Program-made: the position numbers and the translations under genes
From: Thalassotalea insulae
Lineage (GTDB): Bacteria > Pseudomonadota > Gammaproteobacteria > Enterobacterales > Alteromonadaceae
Direction of reading: 5' to 3'
DNA length: 64,000 nucleotides
NCBI RefSeq assembly: GCF_030161395.1
Contig: NZ_BSST01000001.1
Location: forward strand, 1,116,001 to 1,180,000
The notes under the pieces: generated by a model
Seen by the model: the letters and a program-made list of their open reading frames with translations, nothing else
What the model was told of the DNA's origin: nothing
The model's database searches: none
Shown here: positions 1 through 8,878 of the stretch, piece by piece
How the letters are laid out: each line of letters begins with the position of its first letter
How positions within the stretch are numbered: the first letter of the stretch is position 1

Positions 1-1203
1 GAACTTGCTCGTGAAAAATTTGGCTTATTGCGTGCGGCTTATGAAAAAGCAAATAAAGTTATCGATGCCAAAGGTCGTGGCCATGCTGATGCTCAAAAAG
101 CTATCGATGAATTAGCTGAAGTATTTAAAGAGTTTCGTTTAGTACCGAAAGTGTTCGACCGTTTAGTGAAGAACATGCGTAGCGTAATGGATCGTTTGCG
201 TGTGCAAGAACGTTTGATCATGAAACATTGTGTTGTTGGTGCAGGCATGCCGAAAACCACATTTATTAAGGTTTTCCCTGGCAATGAAACATCAAAAGAC
301 TGGTTTGAAGAACAAAAGAATGCAGGTTTACCTCACTCAGCCAAAATGGTTGACATAGAGGCAGATGTTGAGCGTTGTATCTATAAACTAAACCAGCTAG
401 AAGAAGAAACTTTCCTTAATGTTCATGGCATTAAAGATATTAACCGTCGGATGTCAATTGGTGAAGCAAAAGCTCGCCGCGCGAAAAAAGAAATGGTTGA
501 AGCCAACTTACGTTTGGTAATTTCTATCGCGAAAAAATACACTAACCGTGGTTTACAATTCTTAGATTTGATTCAAGAAGGTAATATTGGTTTGATGAAA
601 GCGGTTGATAAGTTTGAATATCGCCGTGGTTATAAATTCTCGACCTATGCAACTTGGTGGATCAGACAAGCGATCACTCGTTCAATTGCCGATCAAGCCA
701 GAACTATTCGTATTCCAGTGCATATGATTGAAACGATTAATAAACTTAACCGTATTTCACGTCAGATGCTACAAGAAATGGGCCGAGAACCAACACCGGA
801 AGAATTAGCTGAACGTATGATAATGCCGGAAGATAAAATCCGTAAGGTATTAAAAATAGCTAAAGAACCAATTTCAATGGAAACACCAATCGGTGATGAT
901 GAAGACTCGCACTTAGGTGACTTTATTGAAGATGGTAGCGGTGAATTACCAGTTGATTCAGCAACCTCTGAAAATTTAAAAGATGCTACTCATGAGGTAT
1001 TAGCAGGTCTTACTGCCCGTGAAGCTAAAGTGTTAAGAATGCGTTTTGGTATTGATATGAATACTGACCATACACTTGAAGAAGTTGGTAAGCAGTTTGA
1101 TGTAACGCGTGAACGTATTCGTCAAATTGAAGCAAAAGCGTTACGTAAGTTACGCCACCCTTCACGCTCAGAACAACTAAAAAGCTTCTTAGATGGTGAG
1201 TAA
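1..1203 (+). CDS. rpoD: RNA polymerase sigma-70 factor RpoD (5' end outside window)
   Basis: Primary vegetative sigma factor; it binds core RNA polymerase and recognises -10/-35 promoters. The reading frame is open from base 1, so the N-terminal part (region 1.1 and the start of the nonconserved region) lies to the left of the window and 400 residues are visible. Region 2 is clear (RLVISIAKKYTNRGLQFLDL, then YKFSTYATWWIRQAI), followed by region 3 (RIPVHMIETINKL) and region 4 with the helix-turn-helix (TLEEVGKQFDVTRERIRQIE) and the typical C-terminal end LKSFLDGE. A hairpin terminator follows at once. Nothing unusual is seen; this is core chromosome. Confidence 0.98.
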   Translation, partial: ELAREKFGLLRAAYEKANKVIDAKGRGHADAQKAIDELAEVFKEFRLVPKVFDRLVKNMRSVMDRLRVQERLIMKHCVVGAGMPKTTFIKVFPGNETSKDWFEEQKNAGLPHSAKMVDIEADVERCIYKLNQLEEETFLNVHGIKDINRRMSIGEAKARRAKKEMVEANLRLVISIAKKYTNRGLQFLDLIQEGNIGLMKAVDKFEYRRGYKFSTYATWWIRQAITRSIADQARTIRIPVHMIETINKLNRISRQMLQEMGREPTPEELAERMIMPEDKIRKVLKIAKEPISMETPIGDDEDSHLGDFIEDGSGELPVDSATSENLKDATHEVLAGLTAREAKVLRMRFGIDMNTDHTLEEVGKQFDVTRERIRQIEAKALRKLRHPSRSEQLKSFLDGE

Positions 1204-1230
1204 AGAGTACTTACCATTATAAAATAGCAT

Positions 1231-1262
1231 TAAAAAAGCCAGCTTAATCGCTGGCTTTTTAT
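1231..1262 (+). terminator. Rho-independent terminator of rpoD
   Basis: Perfect GC-rich stem GCCAGC / GCTGGC with a 6-nt loop, flanked by an A run on the left and a T run on the right, about 30 bp after the rpoD stop. The flanking A and T runs let it work in both directions, so it may also end the convergent DUF3718 gene. Confidence 0.9.
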
Positions 1263-1270
1263 ATATTATC

Positions 1271-1612
1271 TTATTTCATATACTCGCGTTTCAGCATTGC
1301 TATATCGCTAATAGATACGTGAGTTCCACGATTCTGTATTGCTCTGATCATATCATCTGCATTCTTACCGTATGATTGAACAAAACTAATAAGATCATCT
1401 GCATTACAACGTAAATTCTTGGCTATAAAATTTTTACTATAGCCGCTCGCTTTAATCGCGTTATACATCGCTGGGCGACTACTCGACACTGCAGTCAGGC
1501 AAAGCTGAGTATAAGTACTATTATCCGCTGCTTTTAACTCTACTGCCTGACTAGAAAATACAAAACCTGTGCTTAGTGCTGATACTACAATTAATTTTTT
1601 AAACGTATTCAT
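1271..1612 (-). CDS. DUF3718-family small exported protein
   Basis: A 113-residue protein with a cleavable Sec signal peptide (MNTFKKLIVVSALSTGFVFS, cut near SQA). The mature part has two Cys (QLCLTAVSS and NLRCNADDL), a likely disulfide. The pattern LC..A..S.......I...GYS...IA..L.CN fits the DUF3718 family, which is common in Shewanella, Colwellia and relatives and has no known function. The start is supported by a GGAGAGA-type ribosome binding site just upstream. It converges on rpoD and shares the terminator between them. The family assignment is from memory of its motif. Confidence 0.8.
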   Translation of the reverse strand: MNTFKKLIVVSALSTGFVFSSQAVELKAADNSTYTQLCLTAVSSSRPAMYNAIKASGYSKNFIAKNLRCNADDLISFVQSYGKNADDMIRAIQNRGTHVSISDIAMLKREYMK

Positions 1613-1865
1613 GGTGCTCTCTCCTACAAGTAGTGGTTACACTGTAATAGTGAGCTAAATTGAGAAAATAGTTTCAAAAAACGGCAGGCAAATGTAAATA
1701 GAAATGTCAAATTATTGACTAAAAAAGAATATGTTTACTCGTTGATTTTTATGATAAAGCTTGTTGTTTTGTGAACAGTTTTCTACTCAATATATGTCTA
1801 AACTATTACATTCATACACAGAATTTAATAACTAAAAGTCACTTGTCGCACGGCTAATAGCAGTC

Positions 1866-2984
1866 TTATTCAGGTTGGGCAAGATTTTTATCTGTCAGAA
1901 ACTTTTCATCAGTTAAACTCGATAAAAACGCTAAGAGATCGGTTTTATCCTGTTCGCTCATTGCAAAACCTTTAACAAATGGCGATTTCAATGGATTTTT
2001 CCTGCCGTCTCCCTGATACTTCCCTAGCTGGATATTACGACCACCCGCTGCATAAAAATCCAAGACATCAGATAAAGTCTTAATGCTGCCATCATGCATA
2101 TACGGAGCTGATTTTTCGATATTTCGTAAAGTTGGAGCCCTAAAACGCCCATTATCGCGTGCTAGTGTCGATATTTCCGCTAAACCAATGTCTTTTACCG
2201 GATAGCCATTTACCCGTTCGACAAAATACAAGCCCGTATTATGAAATGGCCGGCGATCAAGCAGCTGCTTTTCATGACTGGTTGATTGAGTGAAATTAAA
2301 GCCGCCATGACAATGATGACATTCCAGCTTCTCAGAAAAAAACAGATTCATTCCCCTAAGTGCCGACTCAGACAAAGCATTATCATCGCCCGCATAAGCA
2401 TAGCGATCAAACGGCGAATTCAATGAAATCAAGCTGCGAACAAAACTCGCCTGTGCTTTTACAATTAAATCAAAGCTCAACTCTTCCCCTGGAAATGCCT
2501 GCGCAAATAATCGCTGATATTCTTTACTGGTAAAACGCTTAAGCACTTCTTGCTCATGACCAGTAACCCCCAATTCAACCGGTGCTTCGCCAAATATAGG
2601 TAATAACAACTGACGCTCGATTGTCGTTAAGCCATCATGTGCCCAAGTCAGGGTTTTGTTGTAAGCTATATTGACCAAGGCTGGCGCATTACGCCTATGC
2701 TGCTCTCCTGTACTACCTATCGATTGATCAATATTTTCACCAAAAGCATATTGCTGCTGGTGGCAACTGGCGCAAGACTGCTGCTGATTAAATGATAAAT
2801 TATTGTCGTAGAAAAGAGCCCGTCCTAATGCGACTTTCTCTTCAGTCATGGGGTTATCTTTCGGAACTTGAGGTTTTGGAAAACCTTTCATTAACGGCCA
2901 TTGATACTCAACTTGCGGTGGCTGTTTTTCGGAACATGCAAATACGCCAACTACCAAACATAAAATGACAAAAAATCTATTCAC
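1866..2984 (-). CDS. MbnH/MauG-like di-haem cytochrome c peroxidase lipoprotein
   Basis: Periplasmic di-haem enzyme of the cytochrome c peroxidase/MauG superfamily. Two CxxCH haem sites are visible (SCASCHQQ and ECHHCHGG), plus the family segments RNAPALVNIAYN, APTLRNIEKSAPYMHDG and a C-terminal LLAFLSSLT. I place the start at a GTG (position 2984) that overlaps the upstream stop codon and has AGGATGG in front; it yields a lipoprotein signal ending at VFAC. An upstream ATG at 3014 is possible. Known biology: MbnH partners oxidise a tryptophan of MbnP to kynurenine and create a copper site. The overlap with the MbnP-like gene supports the same pairing here. Confidence 0.85.
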   Translation of the reverse strand: MNRFFVILCLVVGVFACSEKQPPQVEYQWPLMKGFPKPQVPKDNPMTEEKVALGRALFYDNNLSFNQQQSCASCHQQQYAFGENIDQSIGSTGEQHRRNAPALVNIAYNKTLTWAHDGLTTIERQLLLPIFGEAPVELGVTGHEQEVLKRFTSKEYQRLFAQAFPGEELSFDLIVKAQASFVRSLISLNSPFDRYAYAGDDNALSESALRGMNLFFSEKLECHHCHGGFNFTQSTSHEKQLLDRRPFHNTGLYFVERVNGYPVKDIGLAEISTLARDNGRFRAPTLRNIEKSAPYMHDGSIKTLSDVLDFYAAGGRNIQLGKYQGDGRKNPLKSPFVKGFAMSEQDKTDLLAFLSSLTDEKFLTDKNLAQPE

Positions 2985-3750
2985 TGGTTGCCATCCTAAA
3001 TACTGACTGCCCACTTACATGAGATAAATTATTAAATAAACGCCGACAATTAGGGTTGTCATGCTCTGATTGACAATGTGCCTGTTGACCTAGTTCCACT
3101 TTGTCTAACAGCTTAGCTAAATCAAAAACCAATTGATCATGATTATCTAACGCCAGCTCAAATGAATATAAATTAGGGTAACGGCAAGGCTCACTTGGTG
3201 CACGCATTACACTAGGTGAAAGACAACCAGTTGAGCCTAAATGGAATATCCAGTTATCTGACGCACTTTGCATTTCAATGCGCGCAAACTTATGCCCGGT
3301 TTGCCACACCCAAAACATAGAGGAAACATTAAGAGGGCTTGTTTGCGTTAGAGGATTAAGATGATTCAACTCAAACGGTACCCCTAACTGAAAACGCAGT
3401 CGCTGAAATTGCGATAATTTAACGTCAGGTTCAAAGGTTAACTGCCAGTTAGCTTTGTCTTTTTCAGCACAATTTTGACCGACAAGAGCGAGTGTTGACG
3501 ATTGTGTTGCCATAGACTTTAACAGTATCGTTTGCCACCTTCCCTTCGCGTCTTGTGCTTCAACATTTGCGATAAAAAACTGCACTTGCCCGATACGCCA
3601 AACCTTGTCACCAAGACTCAATTCGCTACTACAACTAACGATTTTTTGGTTAAAGCGCATAGAAATTTCAAGCTGATTATCGACTTTTTCCGTGCTACAA
3701 CCAAACAATATCAGCAATAGCAAACCTGCTATTAAACGAGAAATTATCAT
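2977..3750 (-). CDS. MbnP-like copper-binding lipoprotein (metallo-mystery pair four-Cys protein)
   Basis: A 257-residue lipoprotein (signal ending at LFGC) of the MbnP family. Diagnostic parts are the four-Cys layout with GSTGC followed by EPCRYPN, and further Cys in IVSCSSEL, GQNCAEK, AHCQSE and NPNCRRL. MbnP proteins bind copper after a Trp is converted to kynurenine by their MbnH partner; here the MbnH-like gene starts inside the last codons of this one, so the two are translationally coupled. Several Trp residues are present (for example FWVWQTGHKFA and DNWIFHLG), so the modified one cannot be chosen from sequence alone. No methanobactin peptide gene is visible nearby. Confidence 0.85.
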   Translation of the reverse strand: MIISRLIAGLLLLILFGCSTEKVDNQLEISMRFNQKIVSCSSELSLGDKVWRIGQVQFFIANVEAQDAKGRWQTILLKSMATQSSTLALVGQNCAEKDKANWQLTFEPDVKLSQFQRLRFQLGVPFELNHLNPLTQTSPLNVSSMFWVWQTGHKFARIEMQSASDNWIFHLGSTGCLSPSVMRAPSEPCRYPNLYSFELALDNHDQLVFDLAKLLDKVELGQQAHCQSEHDNPNCRRLFNNLSHVSGQSVFRMATSE

Positions 3751-3934
3751 TAATTTTCTATCTCTTATTGCTTATGCACAATTTATTTTACATTATTGTA
3801 ACATTCGCGACAGCAAAAAAGTTCAAAATATCGCCTATTACTGCTAACGTGTAACTTATAACGATAGAAGTAGTAGAAATTTAATTTATTTAAATCTGTT
3901 CCAATATTATATCGGCAGATAACAAGGAATTGTC

Positions 3935-6700
3935 ATGAGAACATTAACAGCATACCTAACAGCAGGGTTACTGTTGTTAACCAGCGGGTTAGCCTTTGCT
4001 CATTCTGAGCATGATAAAGCGCGTTTTGTCTCGCCAGACGGCAAAGATATCGGCAACTGTGATAACGTATTACGCCCTTGTAAAACTATTGGCTACGCCG
4101 CATTAAGAGCAAATAAAGGCGATAAGGTATTAGTGGCCGGTGGCAGTTACAAAATAGAAAATACCGAAGAGCTGTTTTATCTGCAAAGTAATTTAGTGCC
4201 AATTAAAGGCGGCTTTAATAAATTTGATCATTATCAAAATCAGAGTCCAGATATAAATGTCTCAACCTTAGTGGGTGTTCCTCCCGAGTTTGCTACTGAA
4301 CTGGAGCAAAGAGGTTTTAATGTGATTACCGATGCCAAAGCGCTGGCAAAAGACCCGGCACTAGCAGAAAAATTAGCCGCGTATTCTCATCTTTCACAAG
4401 CTCAGCAAAATACACCATGTAACAATGGCTTTGCAGGTGGGTTTAGCTGTAACAATGTCAACTTACTCAGCCATATGCCACTGAGCAGCTTTTCAATTGA
4501 TGCCAAAGCAGGTAGTGATATTTGGGGGCATGTCGACTTAAATACTGGCAAAGAATACGCCATTATAGGGTTAGATTCAGGGACATCCGTGGTTGATGTA
4601 TCAAACCCGAGTAATCCGGTAGAGGTGGGTGCCATCGCTGGGCATAATGTAATTTGGCGTGATATTAAAGTCTATCAGTTTTTTGATCCTGAACTTAACC
4701 TTTGGCAATCCTATGCCTATGTTACCTTAGACGGTTCCAATGCCACCAGTACCGACAATGTCACTATTATTGATTTAAATAACCTACCTCATTCCATCAG
4801 CCTGGTAGAGAAAAACACCACTGTTTACAAGGCGCATAATATTTATATATCGAATGTCGATCACACACTTAATATTGCCAATTCCGACGCTGCCCCATTA
4901 TTGCATTTAATAGGCACAGATCGTAAAAGTGGCCAATACCAAAACTACGCATTATCAAATCCAAGAACCATTACTAAATTAACCGATAACTATAGTAACT
5001 CTTTATCTACAGGAAGCCGCCCTTATACTCACGATGGTGCATCGATGATGATCACTGATCAACGAAAAGACAGTGATTGTGTCAACGCTGATACTTTCTG
5101 TAGCGTATTTATCGACTTTAACGAAACAGAAATGCTGCTATGGGATATCACCAATAGCAGTCAGGTGACTTCCTTGGGCAAAGGCACTTATAGTAACCCA
5201 CAATATGTTCATTCCGGATGGTCAACCGAAGATAACCAATACGTATTCGTTCATGATGAACTGGACGAAGCCAGATTAGGATTAAATACCACATTACGGG
5301 TTTTTGATGTCAATAACTTAAGACAACCAACACTGACTGGTACTTGGACAGGCCCGACAAATGCGATTGATCATAATGGTTTTGTCCGCGGTAATCGTTA
5401 CTATATGTCGAACTATGAACGCGGCTTAACAATTTTAGACATCACAGATCCTGTGGACCCCGAGCAAGTAGGTTTTTTTGATACTTTTACCGTCAGTAAT
5501 AACGCCAGCTTTAACGGCGCCTGGGGCGTTTACCCTTTTCTGCCTTCAGGTAATATTTTAGTCAGTGATATAAATAGCGGCTTATATATATTAGAAGACA
5601 ATACGTTAGCATCAGAACAAGGCACTATTTATTTCAATAGTAGTGACTTAGATGTACTTCCTGGAGAAAAGGTCAATGTTCCTATCCGCCGTAGTAATGC
5701 ATCAAACGATGCAACTTCTGTTTCTGTAAATTACGAACTACTTTCTGGTAGTGCCCTCTCAGGTGTTGATTATGAATCTACTTCTGGTGAATTAACCTGG
5801 GATGAAAATATAAATGGCATTCAATCGATCAACATAAATGTCGAACAGTTAAATGAAGACGGAAAAGCCAAAACATTTTTTGTCCGATTATTTGATCCAC
5901 AAAATGGAGCTACTTTATCCAGTCCTAGTTACTTAACAATAAAAATTGATGGAAACGCTGAAAATAGCTCTGTTTCCTTTATACAGGAAACAATAAAAAC
6001 TAGTGAGAATCAGGAGACATTTGAAATAGCAGCAGCGAGAAATGGCAATACCAACAAAGATATTAGCGTTAATTACACATTAATAGCTGAGACCGCACTG
6101 TCAGGAGAAGATTTTATAGCACAATCAGGCAGTATTAGTTGGCTAACAGGTGATAACGAAAATAAAACAATTACAGTTCAATTAATCAATGATGAAACAA
6201 AAGAGCCTATTGAAAGCCTTTCTATCGTTTTTAGCGAACCAAATAATACCCAAATAGGTGCTATCGGTGAAATGACGGTCACTATCGCCGATGACGATAG
6301 CAACGAAGCGCCAGCAGTAATCCTAAATGAGAATTTCCAGGCCAATACCGGACAAAGCGTCACCCTAACCGCACAAGCCACTGACCCTGAAAATGATGAA
6401 ATGACATACCTGTGGGAGCAAACCTCAGGTGTTAGCGTCAATTTAAGTAATAGCGACTCATTATCAGCAAGTTTTACCGCGCCCGGTAGCGCCGGTGAAC
6501 TAACCTTTAAATTTACCGCCACCGATTTTCGTGGCGCCTCAAGCTCATCAGAAATCACAGTTACCCTAGTTGCCGCTCCAGAGCCAACGCCAACGCCAAC
6601 AAAAAGCAAATCATCCGGTGGCGGTGGTAGCACTTACTGGTTAACATACTGTTGTTTATTAGTATTGAGCATGCGTTATATTTCTCTTGGCAGAAAATAA
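3935..6700 (+). CDS. Choice-of-anchor B family protein with Calx-beta repeats and GlyGly-CTERM tail
   Basis: A 921-residue surface protein. In order: Sec signal peptide (to about residue 23, AFAHS); a Cys-containing N-terminal region; a propeller-like region with LVIVD-type repeats (SGTSVVDVSNPSNPVEVGAI, GLTILDITDPVDPEQVGFFD), typical of the choice-of-anchor B group; two Calx-beta domains (about 555-790, each with a GVDYES or GEDFIA signature); a PKD/Ig-like domain (about 795-885); and a C-terminal SSGGGGSTYW tract followed by a membrane segment and basic end, the GlyGly-CTERM signal processed by rhombosortase. It is divergent from the MbnP/MbnH genes with 184 bp between, an association that suggests a shared copper-related role (inference). 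An RBS (AAGGAA) precedes the ATG. Confidence 0.85.
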   Translation: MRTLTAYLTAGLLLLTSGLAFAHSEHDKARFVSPDGKDIGNCDNVLRPCKTIGYAALRANKGDKVLVAGGSYKIENTEELFYLQSNLVPIKGGFNKFDHYQNQSPDINVSTLVGVPPEFATELEQRGFNVITDAKALAKDPALAEKLAAYSHLSQAQQNTPCNNGFAGGFSCNNVNLLSHMPLSSFSIDAKAGSDIWGHVDLNTGKEYAIIGLDSGTSVVDVSNPSNPVEVGAIAGHNVIWRDIKVYQFFDPELNLWQSYAYVTLDGSNATSTDNVTIIDLNNLPHSISLVEKNTTVYKAHNIYISNVDHTLNIANSDAAPLLHLIGTDRKSGQYQNYALSNPRTITKLTDNYSNSLSTGSRPYTHDGASMMITDQRKDSDCVNADTFCSVFIDFNETEMLLWDITNSSQVTSLGKGTYSNPQYVHSGWSTEDNQYVFVHDELDEARLGLNTTLRVFDVNNLRQPTLTGTWTGPTNAIDHNGFVRGNRYYMSNYERGLTILDITDPVDPEQVGFFDTFTVSNNASFNGAWGVYPFLPSGNILVSDINSGLYILEDNTLASEQGTIYFNSSDLDVLPGEKVNVPIRRSNASNDATSVSVNYELLSGSALSGVDYESTSGELTWDENINGIQSININVEQLNEDGKAKTFFVRLFDPQNGATLSSPSYLTIKIDGNAENSSVSFIQETIKTSENQETFEIAAARNGNTNKDISVNYTLIAETALSGEDFIAQSGSISWLTGDNENKTITVQLINDETKEPIESLSIVFSEPNNTQIGAIGEMTVTIADDDSNEAPAVILNENFQANTGQSVTLTAQATDPENDEMTYLWEQTSGVSVNLSNSDSLSASFTAPGSAGELTFKFTATDFRGASSSSEITVTLVAAPEPTPTPTKSKSSGGGGSTYWLTYCCLLVLSMRYISLGRK

Positions 6701-6727
6701 AATAGCATCTCAACACTTAAAAATACG

Positions 6728-6763
6728 TTAAGCAATTGTCCAAAGACAGGCCAATTGCTTAAC
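6728..6763 (+). terminator. Hairpin after the choice-of-anchor B gene
   Basis: Twelve-bp perfect stem (GTTAAGCAATTG / CAATTGCTTAAC) with a 12-nt loop, 28 bp after the stop codon. There is no clear T run, so it may be an mRNA 3' stabiliser rather than an intrinsic terminator. Confidence 0.5.
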
Positions 6764-6883
6764 AAATAAGCTAACGAATTAAAAAGCAGTATTTTTTTAA
6801 TTAGACTAGGGTGACAACAAAATAAAAAATGCTTATACTGCACGCCGTTTTACAAATCTACTTTGTTAAACACCTATCAAAAT

Positions 6884-6924
6884 GGCCCCTTAGCTCAGTT
6901 GGTTAGAGCACCCGACTCATAATG
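6884..6924 (+). pseudogene. Truncated tRNA-Ile2 5' half
   Basis: GGCCCCTTAGCTCAGTTGG followed by the D-arm and anticodon loop matches the first 40 nt of the intact tRNA 92 bp downstream, then similarity stops just after the anticodon (ACTCATAAT). No T-arm or acceptor 3' strand follows, so it cannot fold as a tRNA. It is best read as a relic of an integration or recombination event within the tRNA gene. Confidence 0.75.
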
Positions 6925-6975
6925 AGCGGGCTTAAGTGGTAAGAGTAGAAAAGCAAGTCCAAGCTTTAAAAATGT

Positions 6976-7052
6976 GGCCCCATAGCTCAGTTGGTTAGAG
7001 CATCCGACTCATAATCGGCAGGTCCCCTGTTCAAGTCAGGGTGGGGCCACCA
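6976..7052 (+). tRNA. tRNA-Ile2 (anticodon CAU, expected lysidine-modified)
   Basis: Complete 77-nt cloverleaf with encoded CCA: acceptor stem GGCCCCA/TGGGGCC, D arm GCTC...GAGC, anticodon loop CTCATAA, T arm CCCTG-TTCAAGT-CAGGG. The GGCCCC acceptor and CGACTCATAATCG-type anticodon arm resemble E. coli ileX rather than elongator tRNA-Met, so the CAU anticodon is probably converted to lysidine-AU by TilS. Position 27-43 is a U-C mismatch. The 3' half is repeated at three downstream sites, so this gene is the attB of nested islands. Confidence 0.85.
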
Positions 7053-7256
7053 TCTCCACTAAATACGTGGGCTTGATGGTGAATAACTTCTCACTATTTT
7101 CTGTTTTACCAGATAAGTCGCCAATCCCGACCAAGGTCAACTAGGACCACCTCTATTTTCCCTAAATTTCATTTTAAAAAGTAGCCACGTTTGTAACGGT
7201 ATGATTTAACTAGAGACTTCGTTAGAGGTAAAATTACATTAACTAACGAGGTCAAA

Positions 7257-7559
7257 ATGCCAAAGAAAACATTAACAGCAGAATTTAAACGTGAGTGTGC
7301 AGAGCTAGTCATTATTCACGGTTATAAACACAAAGATGCGGCAGCAGCAATGAATGTTGGATTGTCATCAATTCAGCGTTGGGTAAGCCAATACCGAAAA
7401 GAACAAAAAGGTTATACCCCCAAAGCCAGCGCCTTAACACCAGAGCAAATCCGCATCCAAGAATTAGAGAAACAAGTTAAGCAACTACAAAGTGACAATA
7501 CACTGTTAAAAAAAGCTTCAGCCTTTTTCGCTATGGAAATGAGCAACGGCAGCAAGTAG
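7257..7559 (+). CDS. IS3-family transposase OrfA
   Basis: A 100-residue DNA-binding subunit: N-terminal helix-turn-helix (TAEFKRECAELVIIHGYKHK, then VGLSSIQRWVSQYRKEQ) followed by a leucine-zipper coiled coil (IQELEKQVKQLQSDNTLLKK). It overlaps the frame of OrfB; a run of seven A and a G (7508-7515) is a classical -1 slippery site, so OrfA is also the N-terminus of the OrfAB fusion transposase. An RBS-like AACGAGG precedes the ATG. Confidence 0.92.
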   Translation: MPKKTLTAEFKRECAELVIIHGYKHKDAAAAMNVGLSSIQRWVSQYRKEQKGYTPKASALTPEQIRIQELEKQVKQLQSDNTLLKKASAFFAMEMSNGSK

Positions 7560-8404
7560 CTGCCAAGCTGAAAAAGGCAGGAAGTAAGGTTCAGCAAATA
7601 TGCCGTTGTTTATCGATACCGTTTAGCTCATTTTATTATCGAGCTAAACCAAAGCCTATTTGTGCTGAGCGTGTAAAGCTTGATGCTGCGATGAAGCAAA
7701 TACATGTGGACATGGACGCTACTTACGGCAAAGTACGTATGCACGGTGAGTTGCAAGCATTAGGCTTTGATATTGGGCTTCATCGTGTCCGTACATCGAT
7801 GAAACGGCTAGGCTTAGTAGCTAAACGACCTAAACAGCATAAATATCCGGCTGGCGGTAGACCATCTGTGATTGCACCTAATTATTTAAATCGTCAGTTT
7901 AATCCACAAAAACTAAACAAGCTGTGGTCTGGCGATATTACGTATATCCGCACACAGCAAGGCTGGTTGTACTTAGCGGTGATTATGGATTTGTGCTCTC
8001 GCAAGGTGATCAGCTGGGCGTTCTCAGATAAGCCAAATAGCGAGTTAACAACACGCGCATTACGCTTAGCTGTAAATAAACGACAGCCAACTGATGGAGT
8101 GCTATTCCATTCAGATCAGGGCGTGCAATATACGTGTGAAGCATTTCAACGCTCATTGAAAGAACACGGATTAGTCTCTAGTATGAGTCGTGCTGGAAAT
8201 TGTTTAGATAATGCGGTTACGGATCGCTTTTTCCGCAGCTTAAAATCAGAAAGAATTAACTATCGCCGTTATCAGACTAGGCGTGAGGCAATGGCTGATA
8301 TTATTGATTACATCGAGCCGTTTTATAATCAGAAACGGCGACATTATAAATTGGGGAACATCTCACCAGCAGAATATGAGATGAAATTAAGAAAAAGAGC
8401 CTAA
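7508..8404 (+). CDS. IS3-family transposase OrfB (DDE catalytic part, made by -1 frameshift)
   Basis: Catalytic subunit with the retroviral-integrase fold. From the slippery site the -1 frame is open without a stop through to 8404, so an OrfAB fusion is expected; an internal ATG at 7691 would give a shorter 237-residue product. The DDE triad is visible: WSGDITYI, LFHSDQGVQY and FFRSLKSE. An N-terminal HTH_21-like segment (HVDMDATYGKVRMHGELQ) precedes the rve domain. The gene looks intact, so the element may still be active. Confidence 0.9.
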   Translation, partial: KKSFSLFRYGNEQRQQVAAKLKKAGSKVQQICRCLSIPFSSFYYRAKPKPICAERVKLDAAMKQIHVDMDATYGKVRMHGELQALGFDIGLHRVRTSMKRLGLVAKRPKQHKYPAGGRPSVIAPNYLNRQFNPQKLNKLWSGDITYIRTQQGWLYLAVIMDLCSRKVISWAFSDKPNSELTTRALRLAVNKRQPTDGVLFHSDQGVQYTCEAFQRSLKEHGLVSSMSRAGNCLDNAVTDRFFRSLKSERINYRRYQTRREAMADIIDYIEPFYNQKRRHYKLGNISPAEYEMKLRKRA

Positions 8405-8435
8405 AGAAGTCTCCAAGTTTATTTGACTGTTACAA

Positions 8436-8715
8436 CTCGACATAGTTGAGTTTTCAGAACTCTAATCTGAGCATCTAGATTTTGTTTATTAACTGAACCT
8501 AGTTTGCTACTTGAGTATTCAAGTATGGCAGTAGAGAGTTTAATAGTTGGCCTGTCACCTAAAACGTGCTGACGATACAATGTCTCTCTTAGCTGACTTT
8601 CAAAACGCAGAGCCAGTGACTTCTTTGTTGTTTTTGTACTACGAATCAATACTTTTCCGTTAAAGGATATTTCACAATAGTAAAATTTTGAGTTCTTGCG
8701 TTTGTAGATTGACAT
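8436..8715 (-). pseudogene. Tyrosine integrase N-terminal fragment, cut by the IS3 element
   Basis: From an ATG at 8715 (upstream AAGGAAA as RBS) the frame encodes about 90 residues starting MSIYKRKNSKFYYCEISFNG, with a three-stranded arm-type DNA-binding pattern and then a SAM-like core-binding start (TAILEYSSSKLGSVNKQNLD). The catalytic domain is missing: the frame runs into the IS3 right end at 8435. The 140 bp left of the IS do not encode the remainder. Its place next to the tRNA fits the original integrase of island 1, now inactivated. Identification rests on the N-terminal pattern only. Confidence 0.6.
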
Positions 8716-8878
8716 ACTATTTTCCTTCTTTACAACCAATAATCCCCTACTTCTAAAGCACAGCCAACAGTCTGTATATTTAAACAGGTATTTTAACCTT
8801 TCTGTCTTCACGGACTTGTTTCAATCGGTTAGAATGTCGAACCGTATAATTTACGTAAAACAGGTAAAAAACAGATTA

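Larger units (their letters stand above)
7191..8435 (+). mobile_element. IS3-family insertion sequence
   Basis: About 1,245 bp. Imperfect terminal inverted repeats begin TTGTAAC (left, 7191) and end GTTACAA (right, 8435) and share a GAGACT block about 20 bp inside. The element holds orfA and orfB in the IS3 arrangement with an A7G slippery site. No target duplication is visible (left flank CGT, right flank CTC), suggesting deletion or recombination on one side after insertion. It interrupts an integrase gene on the right. Confidence 0.85.

Noticed and set aside
6178..6633. 151-residue reverse frame
   Set aside because: Lies wholly inside the choice-of-anchor B gene, low-complexity antisense of its Calx-beta and PKD part.
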